This document shows, piece after piece, positions 22,001-32,556 of a DNA stretch of 64,000 bases. Under the pieces are notes generated by a model. That model saw nothing but the letters and a program-made list of their open reading frames with translations. It searched no databases and was not told the origin of the DNA. Position numbers and translations under genes: made by a program. The stretch spans positions 504,799 through 568,798 of the forward strand of contig LUVW01000015.1 of NCBI GenBank assembly GCA_001661515.1. Direction: 5' to 3'. The stretch comes from Capniomyces stellatus. Lineage: Eukaryota > Kickxellomycota > Harpellomycetes > Harpellales > Legeriomycetaceae. Positions within the stretch are counted from its first letter, which is position 1; every line of letters begins with the position of its first letter.

Positions 22001-24345
22001 TTGCATGCACATTTATACGGCTGTTGGGTAAGTGGTTGTCATTAGGACTTTCGAGTGCCAATGAGCCACTTTCATATGCTGTTTGATTGCCTTTGGAACT
22101 TTCCTTTCCATCATTACTGTTGCTTTCACCATTTCCAATCTGATCTGGACCCATTTCTGGACCCAACTCGCTCCAGCTGATATTATGTCCGTTTTCAATC
22201 AGCTTGCTTTTCAGCGCCTCGCCAAGATCCGGCGAATTGCCAAACTCCATCAACGGCAGTGGCTTGCGTACCTTTGTGGTATACCCCAGCAACTTTATCG
22301 ACATTTCGTTGCTCTCGTTCTTCAGCATTTGAGGGTTATGTCCACTCATAGGCAATGTTTTGGTTATCCTTATTGGTGAAAAATTGACGTTTGGACTCCT
22401 GTTGCTGAACGCATTTGCTGTCATGGTAGCATTACAGGCCAAATCTGCACTCGTACTATTTGACCGGCTGGAATCCACCCTTCTCGTTTCTCTAATCCCA
22501 AGTCCTTTTACCCCCTCAACAATTCCTACTCCTACTCCTGCTCCTATTCCCAACCCCCGCTTGCTGTCCAGTTCAGGTGTTTCTGGTCGTGTTATTATTT
22601 CCATTGAACTTTCATAATTCACGTCACTTCTATATCCTATAAATCCCTTCTTGTTCTCGATAACCACCATTGGCTCAATAGCTTCACCCTTATCAATCTT
22701 CTCATAGTCAAGATGTATAGCCAACTCGTTGGATCGCTTCACTAGTCCACCTTTTATTTGAACAGCTTTATCCACTCCTGCTAATATTCTTTCTTTTTCC
22801 TTTTCGTTTACTTTTTCTTTTTCCTTGACTTTTTCTTTTTCCTTGACTTTATTTACAACACTGTCTATTTCTAATGAAGGTGACGGGATATACTCCATTG
22901 CTTCAAGTAGATTTAGACTTGGCACTTCTCCACTATCACCATCACCATCACCATCGCCATACTCCTTCAACCCCCTCCCCTTCAACCCAGCCCTGTACTT
23001 GCTGCTATCCATCGACTTTCCCCCAATGCTCTTACTGCCTACATAATTCGCCCCATTGTAACTATCAACTTCCACATAATTGTTCCTTATATTATTCACA
23101 TTTATCCTCCCATGGCTCACTTCTGTCTCCTTGGATCTAAGCCCCTCGCTACTATCCATCACTGCACTACTAAACATTCTATCCTTCAGCACCTCGTTGC
23201 TCTTGTTTGTAAAAAACTCTTTGATTCGACTCACTCGCTCAACCGATGGCGAGCTACTAATCATATTCTCTACCGGCTTCCTAATCTCTCCATGTCCATC
23301 CCTCTGTCCCCCCATTAAAAATTCCAGTGTCTTGTTTGACTGCATGCTCTCCTCTTCTAACCTGCTCTTTATCATCTCAGAGTACTTTTCTGACACCACA
23401 TTAGACTTTGACCTATCCAACTCTATTCACACAAAACATCATTTTTATTTATTTTCTATTTATTTTTTTCTATTACTTTTTATATAATATTGCATTTAAT
23501 TTTAAACAACCTAACCCCCCCCCCCTCCCCCCTTTCTCCCACTCATTTTCATACTATTTACCTTTGGTTAATAGAGTCTCCCCGACACGTCCCGGCTTGT
23601 TCTCCTTTCCCCAGTTTTCCTTGTAATACCCTACAATTCCCCTTGAATACGACCCTACCGCCCCCTTTCCAGCACTTTTAACCCCATTTGACTCGGGTCG
23701 AAACTTCAACTCTGAAGTATTCTTATTTGTATTTGTATTTTTATGCGCCAACCTACCCTCTAAATTATTCGTGTAATCGCCTGTTTTTGCTATTGGACTT
23801 GGTGGGTATGCTATACCACCTGTCAATCCATGTATATTTGTTTTTAGCGACTTCATCCCACTTATCATATCCCCCCCCTTATAAAGCCGAATCTCCTCCT
23901 CATTTGCTATATGTCCGTGCGATTTGTGGTTTGACTTCATTTTTACGCTTTCCTGAATCCCTCGTGGCTGGTCCTGTTTCTGCTGGTTGTTCGTTAGCTG
24001 AAATGCTTTCAACACGCTTACCCTGTCTGAATATGTCTTCTGGAAATGCAACAGCTTTTCTCGACTCTCATACTCTGTTGTTTGCTCCAAAACCAGCCTC
24101 AGCGTGTCCACCGCCTCTTTATACGCCAGCGTGGCTTCTCTTATCTGCCCACGGTTGTCAAGCGCCACTGCTAACTGCGCCTTTCTCAGTGCCAATGTCA
24201 ACAAAAATCTAAATGACCGTGACCCATTTTGCTCTCCCGCAACCGAGCTCGAGCCCCCTACTCTGAAGCTATTCTCCTGCTGTGAAATGGCCCTAACCAC
24301 CTCTGCCGAATTCTTTGTTTGCTTACCGCTATCCTTACTCTCCAT
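19077..24345 (-). CDS. Fungal MIT-domain protein, very long low-complexity linker
   Basis: Exons 24345-23562 and 23422-19077, joined by a 139-nt GT-AG phase-1 intron, give 1709 residues. An N-terminal MIT-type helical hairpin is seen at about residues 48-115 (LALRKAQLAVALDN, EATLAYKEAVDTLRLVLEQ). MIT domains bind ESCRT-III tails in endosomal sorting and cytokinesis. A C-terminal block resembling a region of other fungal MIT proteins includes FWLIRLIVQSMTQKGSYLTS and VRFPAIETKLAAINRLLPVL. In between lies a disordered linker with dipeptide runs (MD, LD, KL, SN/GN, NT) coded by 6-bp repeats. The length of these runs is likely to vary between strains. The exact orthologue is not known to me. Confidence 0.85.
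20080..20146. repeat. (GGTATT/GGTGTT)n array in coding sequence
   Basis: About eleven 6-bp units lie within the MIT-domain gene, encoding alternating Asn-Thr on the minus strand. The unit is a variant of those at 9754 and 56456. A 6-bp unit keeps frame when it expands or contracts. Confidence 0.95.
21193..21375. repeat. Hexamer-derived repeat coding Ser-Asn/Gly-Asn
   Basis: Interspersed ATTTGA and ATTTCC units make a degenerate array inside the MIT-domain gene. On the coding strand they give long alternating Ser-Asn, Gly-Asn and Val-Asn runs. Imperfections suggest older expansion than the array at 20080. Confidence 0.9.
21436..21535. repeat. Three adjoining hexamer arrays (AGTTTC, AAGTCC, CCATAT)
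   Basis: Three successive 6-bp arrays inside the MIT-domain gene encode Lys-Leu, Leu-Asp and Met-Asp dipeptide runs on the minus strand. Stepwise change of one unit into the next is visible. Confidence 0.93.
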
Positions 24346-27300
24346 AGCTGATAACTTTATACTATTATCTCACCTTGCTCAATTTATCTACTTTTCTTCT
24401 TTTTATTTATGCGATATTAACCCCTACCGTATTCCTACATGTACAATACCAATCCAAGTTATAATTTATTTTTTTAATTGGAATATAAAAAAAATATAAA
24501 CACAGATCGCCCGTTCCCCTCTGATGCTTTCGCAAACACCAGTCAATACATATGGCTCCCATTTTCTTTTTGTTCAATCTACATTAAACAAAGTTCATAC
24601 TCAAGCTCGCCTTGGATTTTTACTTGGATCGCTTAGAACTTACTCTTTTGTGGTCGCAAACTGTAAATCTGTGTATCCCAATTGTATTCGCGCCTTTTAC
24701 CGCATAGATGCCTCTTAATGCTTTCTTCTCTTTAATTTCCTTTTTTGTAATTCGCTTCCTTTTGTTTAATCTACCCTATGCATCATTTGATCGTTTTCTC
24801 TTATTCCTGCAAATCTAAACTCCTACCAATTCACCTATTACAAATCCGCCCCCTGTTTATGTATATCTGTCGTTTGGTGCAAGTCGCTTCTCAACTAACG
24901 GATATTGTTTCGCTAAGCCTTAGATTGAATTCGTCTGATTACTTTAGCTACGTGCAATTAAATCCCCACTTTCCTCAACAGCGATTCTCCCTCCAAATAA
25001 AAACGCATAAAAACAACGTCTGGTAACTTTCAATCTATAGTTTCCGTATGTTTTCGACCTGTGCGTGATCTGTATATATGCTTTTTGATTGTTCGCTGTA
25101 CGCTATACTAATCCCCCTTCTAGATGTGTAAATCTTCCTACTGTTGCCAGTGTCTAGATGCTGCTTTCTAAATTCACGTCTATTATTTCGGTTCTAATAC
25201 TTGGTGGTATCTGTACTTGCTGCTACCTACTCTTTGTGGTTGGCTTGTGTGGAAACCTTTTTCCTTCGTAAAATAAGGGGAAAAAAACTATTGTCGGTTA
25301 TATACTGTTCTGACTTTGCAAACGTTTGGGAAAGACAACACATTAACTTGTCTGCTTTTAAAAATAAAAACAAATTATATATAATTGTTTGTATGCGTTT
25401 ATTTGTGTATAAGCTTTTAAAGTTGGTATTCTAGTTCATTTATTCCAAGCCTGTCTATTCCTTGTTTTGAATCTATTATAAGCTCTTTTAGTAACGAATT
25501 GTATAAAATAACTGCATTTATAATCCCATCAGAGCTTTTTAGTACTTTTTTTTGTATTGAATTCTACTCAAAACAATTTGATTAGCTTAAATACTAGGGA
25601 ATTTAATTTTATTGTGCTGGATTTATTTTCAACATTATATTTTACCTCTACTTTCTTGTAGTATTTTTATCTCTGGATTTTTTTAAATCGATTTTCACAT
25701 CCTCAATCAAAATGTTTATCCTTTCCATTTACTCTATTCACTCTCCTAATGACGTTATTACTTGATTACTTTATTGCATTGCTCTATTTACATCTGTTAC
25801 AACAATTAGACTTCAAAGCTCAGACATCAGAAAAATACATTTGCTACTAGCCTTTATTATCTAATATTCACTAGTACCATTAAGCCTGCCATTGCCCATA
25901 TCTTTACCTTTTTAATGTAAGAAAACATGACAAACCACACATCCACTTTGACACAAAGTATAACTCAGGCTCAAGCTAATCAGCTAATACAAAATATAGG
26001 CATTAAGGTTGTTCAAAAACACACGGGAATTATCAATCAATGTCACCCCTAAATTAGTTGAGAATCATCCTTTTAATTTGTTTTATTCATTGCAAATAAA
26101 ATCAACCACATAAAAAATGGATTATGTAAAAAAACGAGTCACTTTTACATAAAAGTAATAAAATATAATATTTCGAGTCCGATTCGGCGTTTTTTTAAGA
26201 AAAACACTTTGGAGACAAAAAGATGTTGAACCTCTTAATACTGCACTCAACATCTTTAATATAAACTTCAAGCATTTTTTTTAATATACTAGTCCGACTG
26301 CTAATTGAGCACCACAATATACCCCTATATTTAAAACTACGATGGACATGCACCATGCAAATCGAATAACAAACTACACTTTTTTGGTCCCTAATGTCTG
26401 GAAATGCTTTTGCTTTGGAAAACCTAGAACATCTCGCAACTTTATAAACATGTATAAGGACATGTCTTTATGCACTTTGCCAACCCTTTTGCAGCTTTTA
26501 ATAGATAAATAAATATAAATGTCTATCTTATATCAACAAAAGCTAATAACTTGATTCCAATTAAGAAAAAAACTTGACTCACAATAATAATAATAAAAAT
26601 TTAACTCACAATAATAAAATAAATTTTAAACTTCAGCCAAAAGCCACAAGTTGGGTGGGATGTGTTTGGAATAACGTGTCAAGTTATAAGCCTTTGTCGA
26701 TTAATTTGTAAATCTGGCTATTTGAACATGAAGATCCATTTTTAATAAAAAATATCAGCATCTATTTTAATGTGTGGATGGGGATGTTTTCCAATCGGTT
26801 ATAAATAAATTTCTGGCATAAAGCCTTCAACCGATTTTGTTTTTGGCTTTAATGTTGGAGCATGTTCCAAATTTTAATTATTGATTTCGTGTAAATAGAA
26901 ATTGCTTTTCAGCTCCAAATAAAGTATGCTACTACAGGATATCTACGCTATAAAATCTTAAAGCCAGGTCTATTTGATTAATACCATGCAATCACAAACA
27001 GTTAAAAAAAAAATCAAAAGAGTGAACCAAAATAATATGGTAGTAAAAATGCTAACCCTCCCTCCCCCCTCGCTGACAGGGAGTATAAGCATGTTGGAAT
27101 CAATTGATGCTGAACGATGGCTCTAGCCTGTTTAGTATAAACAAACCGACAACAACAACAATAACGGCAAACTAGAAAGTTGGACAAACTAATTAATATA
27201 ATGGATTTCTAACCTCAACAATACCATATGCAATTATGGCTGCCATTTCAAAGCTTTTAGATATTATGTACAGCTCAAAAGTATAAGAAAAAAACAATAA

Positions 27301-27427
27301 ATCAATGCCCAACAACACCCATACCCTAGTGAATCTAATAGTATATAGACAAATAATACGATTCAAGTGGATCCATCGGCTGCCAACTGTGCTTTTCAAA
27401 CCCAGTCTGACTTTCACTGCACGCCAT
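24346..27427. other. Long AT-rich intergenic region
   Basis: About 3.1 kb lies upstream of the MIT-domain gene and downstream of IST3. I see no convincing gene; the short plus-strand frames at 24524, 24778 and 25201 have no recognisable content. Poly-A and poly-T runs and AATAAT repeats (about 26580-26625) are present. A pyrimidine-rich stretch of about 1 kb (24360-25430) next to the MIT gene start may be its promoter. Confidence 0.45.
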
Positions 27428-28619
27428 CTAACTTCGGCTACGGCTCCTTTTACGATACTTGCGACTGGTATATTCATCTTCATGTCCTCTACGATGCCTC
27501 TCATCACCACGGGAACGACCTCTTTCGCTGTCTCTACCGCTACCCCTATCGCGATATTTATGGTCATCACCTCTACTGGTGGCTGTTCTGCGATCTCTCT
27601 CGCGGCTCGGACTTCTACTACGTTCTCTACGATACCTATTCCTATCTGAACTTTCTCTGTGTCTGTGTTCTCTGCTGTATACCTTATCTCTGCTTTGACT
27701 CCTATTACGACCCTTACTATTACTGCGGTCTTTGGTGTCAAACTTATGTCTTTCAAAGCTTGTTGATCGACTTTGACTTCGATGTGATCTTTTCTTTGTT
27801 GTTTTTACTGAACCTTCTTTCTTGAACCTTTCCTCAGTATCTCCATTTTTGCTTTTACTTTTACTTTTGCTTTTACTTTTATTTTTACTTCTATTTTTAT
27901 CTTTCGATAGTTTCTCAAAGAGATAGTCTGCCATTGGGTCGTCTATATCTATTCCGAGCTGAGCCAACTGTGTAGCTCTGTCGCCTCCGCCTTCATCACC
28001 TGATTCTGCTTTACCACATTTTTTAAAATTAGGTGTTTAGTCTGCAGTTGATTAACCAAATTTAACGCAAACCAATTGTCTGCCTCATACATCGGTTGCC
28101 ATTGACTTAAATCAGAGCCTTAAATTCTATAATAAAAGAAGGCATGCGCTAGACCCAAATATCTTACCTTCTATCGGCTTCGGAATTGCATTCATAGTTG
28201 GTCCGACCTCGGACTCTTCTGCTCCCTCAACATTAGGCCGTCTATAGTTCTTTACATGATCAACCCGCAAAACCCTACCAATAACCTACATTTTATAAAT
28301 AATTGCCATACTTTAATTCTATGTGTACAAAGGAAAATGAGAGGGGGACAAGTAAAGCTTAAAAAATGCGACATCTAAACACGCCACATTTACTGTGCCG
28401 CATTTAACAACTTACTTTAGCACCATTTAAATTATCAACAGCTAAAATCGTGCTTTTTTGATTCTCGTACTGTAGAAATGCAAAGCCTTTGGATTTTTTG
28501 GTATCTTTGTCTTTTATTAAATTGATATCCACTACCTCACCATATCTAATTAAACATTGGAAATTTGTCAGTATATGTTCTTGGTAGCAGTAACGGCAAC
28601 AGTAGTGGTAGTGGTGGTA

Positions 28620-28652
<33 letters not shown>

Positions 28653-28931
28653 AAATGTTTTAAGGTATGACAAGTAATCCGTCTTACTGCGAGAAAACGC
28701 AAATAATATCACCCTCTGTCAATTCGTAAGGCAGACCTCCAATAAATATATAGGCACTATCTTTGTAATCATCGTGCCAGGAATCCTGTTTATCCAATCC
28801 CTTCGAGATTTCTAATTTGTTTATCCTTTTTATTTCCTGGACAACACTATAGTTATGAATAAAAAAAAACGGGTTAACAAGTTTAGAGGTGTCGTCAAAT
28901 TTGATGATTCTTATAAAGATTCTTACTTCAT
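27428..28931 (-). CDS. IST3: Ist3/RBMX2-type U2 snRNP RES-complex protein
   Basis: Five exons (28931-28927, 28846-28688, 28545-28416, 28285-28168, 28005-27428) give 329 residues with closed phases. The first exon is just ATG AA. The N-terminal pattern VVQEIKRINKLEI and SWHDDYKDSAYIFIGGLP is typical of the family. The single RRM (about residues 33-112) shows IFIGGL (RNP2) and KSKGFAFLQY (RNP1), followed by STILAVDNLNGAKVIGRVLR and VDHVKNYRRP, the region that contacts Bud13 and Pml1. The C-terminal 180 residues are Lys/Ser and then RS/RE-rich, longer than in yeast. The RES complex promotes splicing and nuclear retention of unspliced pre-mRNA. The last acceptor has an equal alternative 3 nt away (AG at 28006-28007 or 28009-28010). 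Confidence 0.94.
28600..28652. repeat. Trinucleotide (GTA/GTG)n microsatellite in IST3 intron 2
   Basis: About seventeen triplets, mostly GTA with some GTG, fill most of the second IST3 intron (28546-28687). On the transcribed strand this is (TAC)n, next to the splice donor side. Copy-number change here would alter intron length only. Confidence 0.93.
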
Positions 28932-29878
28932 TCTTTTTTTACTCTAGTGTGTATGAATTGTTATCCCGGCAAAAAAAATTGATTTTGAATAGTATCCAGT
29001 AAGTATAGCGCCAAGTTAGTAGAAGCTGGTTTGAGCTAGCATTATAATTCTAAGCTGAATTAACTCTTGTAAAAAAAAAAGTTATAAATTATAAAATTAA
29101 TAATTAGAAATTAGAAAAAAACTATTGACCATTATTCTCCAAAATCAATAGTATATTTTCTTTTTTATTATTGAAATTTCAAAAGTATATTTTCGTTTAA
29201 AAAGCTATTTCAGTTTATATAATGCTGTTTTTTCTCTTTCTTTAACCTGGCAAGAGATTTTATGGTATTGTCCAAGTGATGAACTTACCAAGTGATTGTA
29301 GCTCGAGCAGATAAAAGCATTTAAAAGCATTATAACACTTATGAACAAACAAAAAGTGGTACAAATTGTCAATGAAGTATTGCGGTCTAAGACTGGAAAG
29401 AGCGGCATATTTGGCTTGGATCGAAGATGAAGCAACAGGTCATTTGATGGAGCTTTAGAGCATATCCACATCCGCTTTTGTTGCAATTAGAAGAAAATGA
29501 CGCCGAAATGCAGTGATTAATTAAAACGATAATGACAATGCTAATTGAGGCAGCTAGTGGATGACCATTGGACTGGGTCTGACGCAGCTAATTGTTGCTG
29601 AGCCAGTAGCTGGTGGTTGGGACTGAATATATAGTATTGATAAATCAAAAAAAGAAATGCGTACCTTCTAATCAATCTTTGGGTGATTATGCTATTAAGG
29701 TTGGCAACTGACAGTTGAAACTGAGAATAAGCGAGTTGGGATTTATTGTTTTTAAAGTAGAAAATAAAGTAAAAAAATATAATTGTAAAAACTCAGATAA
29801 ATTAAGCAGGAACCTACTTTGAATCGCTTACTATTGCATTGATATCCCTCTATCGGTTTCTTTATTCACATTATATTT
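28932..29878. other. Divergent intergenic, IST3 / CSN1
   Basis: About 950 bp between two divergent starts. Most is AT-rich, but 29535-29630 is a GC-richer island with self-complementary CAGCTA/TAGCTG pieces. I see no gene. It should contain both promoters. Confidence 0.4.
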
Positions 29879-31871
29879 ATGGCTGAGGATCTACGAAGTT
29901 CTAAAAAGGCTAGAACAAGAACGGAACACAAAATGACTATTTTAAAGGAGGACCTACCCAAATACTTCAACATTGATATTTTTGCAGCAAATTATAAAGG
30001 AAGAAATCTTGTCAACAGACTGTTATTGATAGCAAAGCTGTGCCCAGGCCTATCGATCGATTGCTACAAGCTTGCATTGGATGAATTAAAAGAAAACACA
30101 TTTGATGTGGCAAGATATACAGATGTTTACAAACAGCTGGAGTTCGAGGTGGAGCAAAACAACGAGTCTGCAGCACCAAAAATAAACATCAATCAGATCC
30201 ACAAGTACGATAAAGAATGGGCCGAGGCCACATCGGCTGAAGTCAGGAGCCAATTAAAATTCTTGGAAGTTGAGTTGGCTGCATCTAAAGCAAGCTTGGT
30301 TAAAAACAGTGTCAGGGTAAGGAAGCTGGCCAAAGCCGTTTGTGAATTTCTAGGCGTGTAGTGTAAAATAAGAAAATTAGATCTTGAAAATATCTTCTTG
30401 TAAGACCAGGCTATACCCGGTAGCACTAGAAAATTGCTAATTGAAAACTATAATTTGGTTAACATGTTGATTAACAACTGTGTTCACTAGATTAACCAAG
30501 CCGAGATAGGTGATTTAAAGTACAAGTATGGCGATCTACAAGGTGCAAGTGCTAGTTATAATCGACTTCGTGATGTGTGCACAAATAATGAGCAAATTTT
30601 GCAAATGTATTCCTCAACAATCAAGGTAATTTAACAATGAGTTTAATAAGGCGAATGAGATATATATATTATTGTGTTGTTATTGTTATTGTTATTGTTA
30701 TTGTGGGCACAAGAGTATCTTTAAAATAGCAAAATGTATTTATTAGGTTGGTGTGGAGCTAGGCGACTTTGCACTATTGGGCGCTATAAGTGCAAGGGTC
30801 AGAGCAATTCCGATATTAGTAAAGGGGTATAGTCAAGATATGGAAATAGTTTCAGTTGCCTCAGCGCTAGCATATTTGGGTGCCGAAGACTATGCAAAGG
30901 CTGGTTTAGAATTTCTAAACGTAAAATTCAACGAGTCTGAGAATTTTTGTGGTGTAAGCTAAATGGAAATTACATTTCCAGAAAATAAAAAGAAAAAAAT
31001 ACCTAGTATTGTATAGTTGCACTTTAGAAAAATGTAGAGGGTGTGAGATGATAATATAATAGGTTATCAAAAATCAGACTGTGATTAAATGCTAGGCTAT
31101 TTCGTTTTAACTTTTGGTTTTTTATATTTGGGTTTTGATTTTAACTGGGGTTTAACTTTTGTTGTATAAAACTAGATTATATGCAATACAGACATTGCCA
31201 TATATGGCGGGCTTTGTGCGTTAGCAACCATGTCAAGGCAGGAGATTAAGGAAAAGTGTCTAGACAATCCAAAGTTTATTCAGTTTTTGGAGTTGGATTC
31301 AGGGATCTATAACGCTTTATTGAGTTTTTATGATGGGCAGTACGAAAGTTGTTGCCAGGCTCTTCAACAGATGGTTGTAAGTGATGATAATTAATTAATA
31401 GAAATATGGCTGAATAATAGTCAACTAACATCTGCGTATTGACTTTAGGCATTGCTGCGAGTAGACATTTACCTTTACAGAAACATTGAGACCCTGTACT
31501 ATCGTATTCGCTACAATCTCATAATACACTATATTATGCCCAGAACAAAAGTGGATATCAACAGAATGGCAAAGAGTCTATCTTACAAAAGCACCAGTGA
31601 GTTGGAAATCGAGTTGACTGAAATGATCAAAGACTTAAGAATACAGGCGCGGATAGACACTGACAAGCATATATTGGAGTTGGGCTTTGAGCCTATTTAC
31701 ACCTCAGGCACTCAAAAGTCTACAAAGGCACGAATAGATACTGCTCAAGTTTGCCATAAGGTTCTGCTCGATTTGTCATGCAGAAATGAATGGGCACTCA
31801 TACGACTAAAACTACTGGACGAGGGTGTGTGTATGCGAAGCGATGATTATGATGATAGCTGGACATTGTAG
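29879..31871 (+). CDS. CSN1: COP9 signalosome subunit 1
   Basis: Five exons (29879-30316, 30491-30625, 30747-30951, 31192-31376, 31449-31871) give 461 residues with closed phases; CSN1 is usually about 450-530. The N-terminal RPN7-type helical repeats include FAANYKGRNLVNRLLLIAKL and, in exon 2, GDLQGASASYNRLRDVC. IAIYGGLCALATMSRQEI and FYDGQYESCCQAL precede the C-terminal PCI domain (TLYYRIRYNLIIHYIMP, DINRMAKSL, ARIDTDKHIL). CSN1 is a scaffold of the complex that removes Nedd8 from cullins. The close relative Rpn7 is less likely, given the CSN1-like YGGLCALAT stretch. All introns are GT-AG. Confidence 0.93.
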
Positions 31872-32556
31872 TTCCAATCAATAACCCCACCTTTTCTTTT
31901 ATACTAGCTAAAACATTATTTTACCAGTATTGACTGGTTTTACTATTCCTACCCACCAATTTCATGTACTCGTGGGATCTAGTGGGTTTTTAGTTTTAGC
32001 TTCAGTTTTAGCCTCAATTTTAGCTTCGGTCTTTTAAGTTTGTTTAAAGTTTAGGATCAAAGTGCCAATGCTCTGATGTTTTATTTCATTGGATTGCTTT
32101 TAATATTTTAATATAACCGGATAATTATCGGGTTAAAGTAAAGTGACCCAAAACACAATTTAAGCTACCATGCTTTATCCAATATAAATCCAGTTGAAAA
32201 AAAAAAAATCAAGCGCCAAAAATTACGTATACTCTAATATCTTGGCCATAATTTCTATTCTACAAACACCAACCTTAGCTATCTTGATGCAATGTGTGTG
32301 TGTGTGTGATAAAAGCAGAAATACAAGAGATAAAAACAAAGATAGACAGGTACATCGAGTGTAGTTGGATTGAATCAAATCAAGAATTATATAAAAGTAC
32401 AAATAGCAAGCTTGAAATAGTAATACTGTAAAATCTAGTATATCAAGAGTAAAGTTGGTAATAATAAAACACGAGCTTTGAATGTATGTTCTAAAAGAAT
32501 GGGTTGTGATAAAGGTTTTATGAATTCAACAAATTCCAGACTGAGATCGACATAAA
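31872..32556. other. Convergent intergenic, CSN1 / C2H2 factor
   Basis: AT-rich sequence with a short (TG)n run at 32291-32308 and degenerate TTTTAGCTTCA repeats near 31990-32030. It should contain both 3' UTRs. No gene is seen. Confidence 0.5.

Noticed and set aside
27193..27756. Minus-strand 187-codon frame overlapping the end of IST3
   Set aside because: It is a frame-shifted reading of the RS-rich region; the true frame is set by exon phases and stops at 27428.
27305..27825. Long plus-strand frames with Tyr, Cys and Asp runs
   Set aside because: They are antisense shadows of the RS-rich C terminus of IST3.
29205..29486. 93-codon minus-strand frame in the IST3/CSN1 spacer
   Set aside because: No recognisable motif, and it lies in a divergent promoter region; I could not support it.
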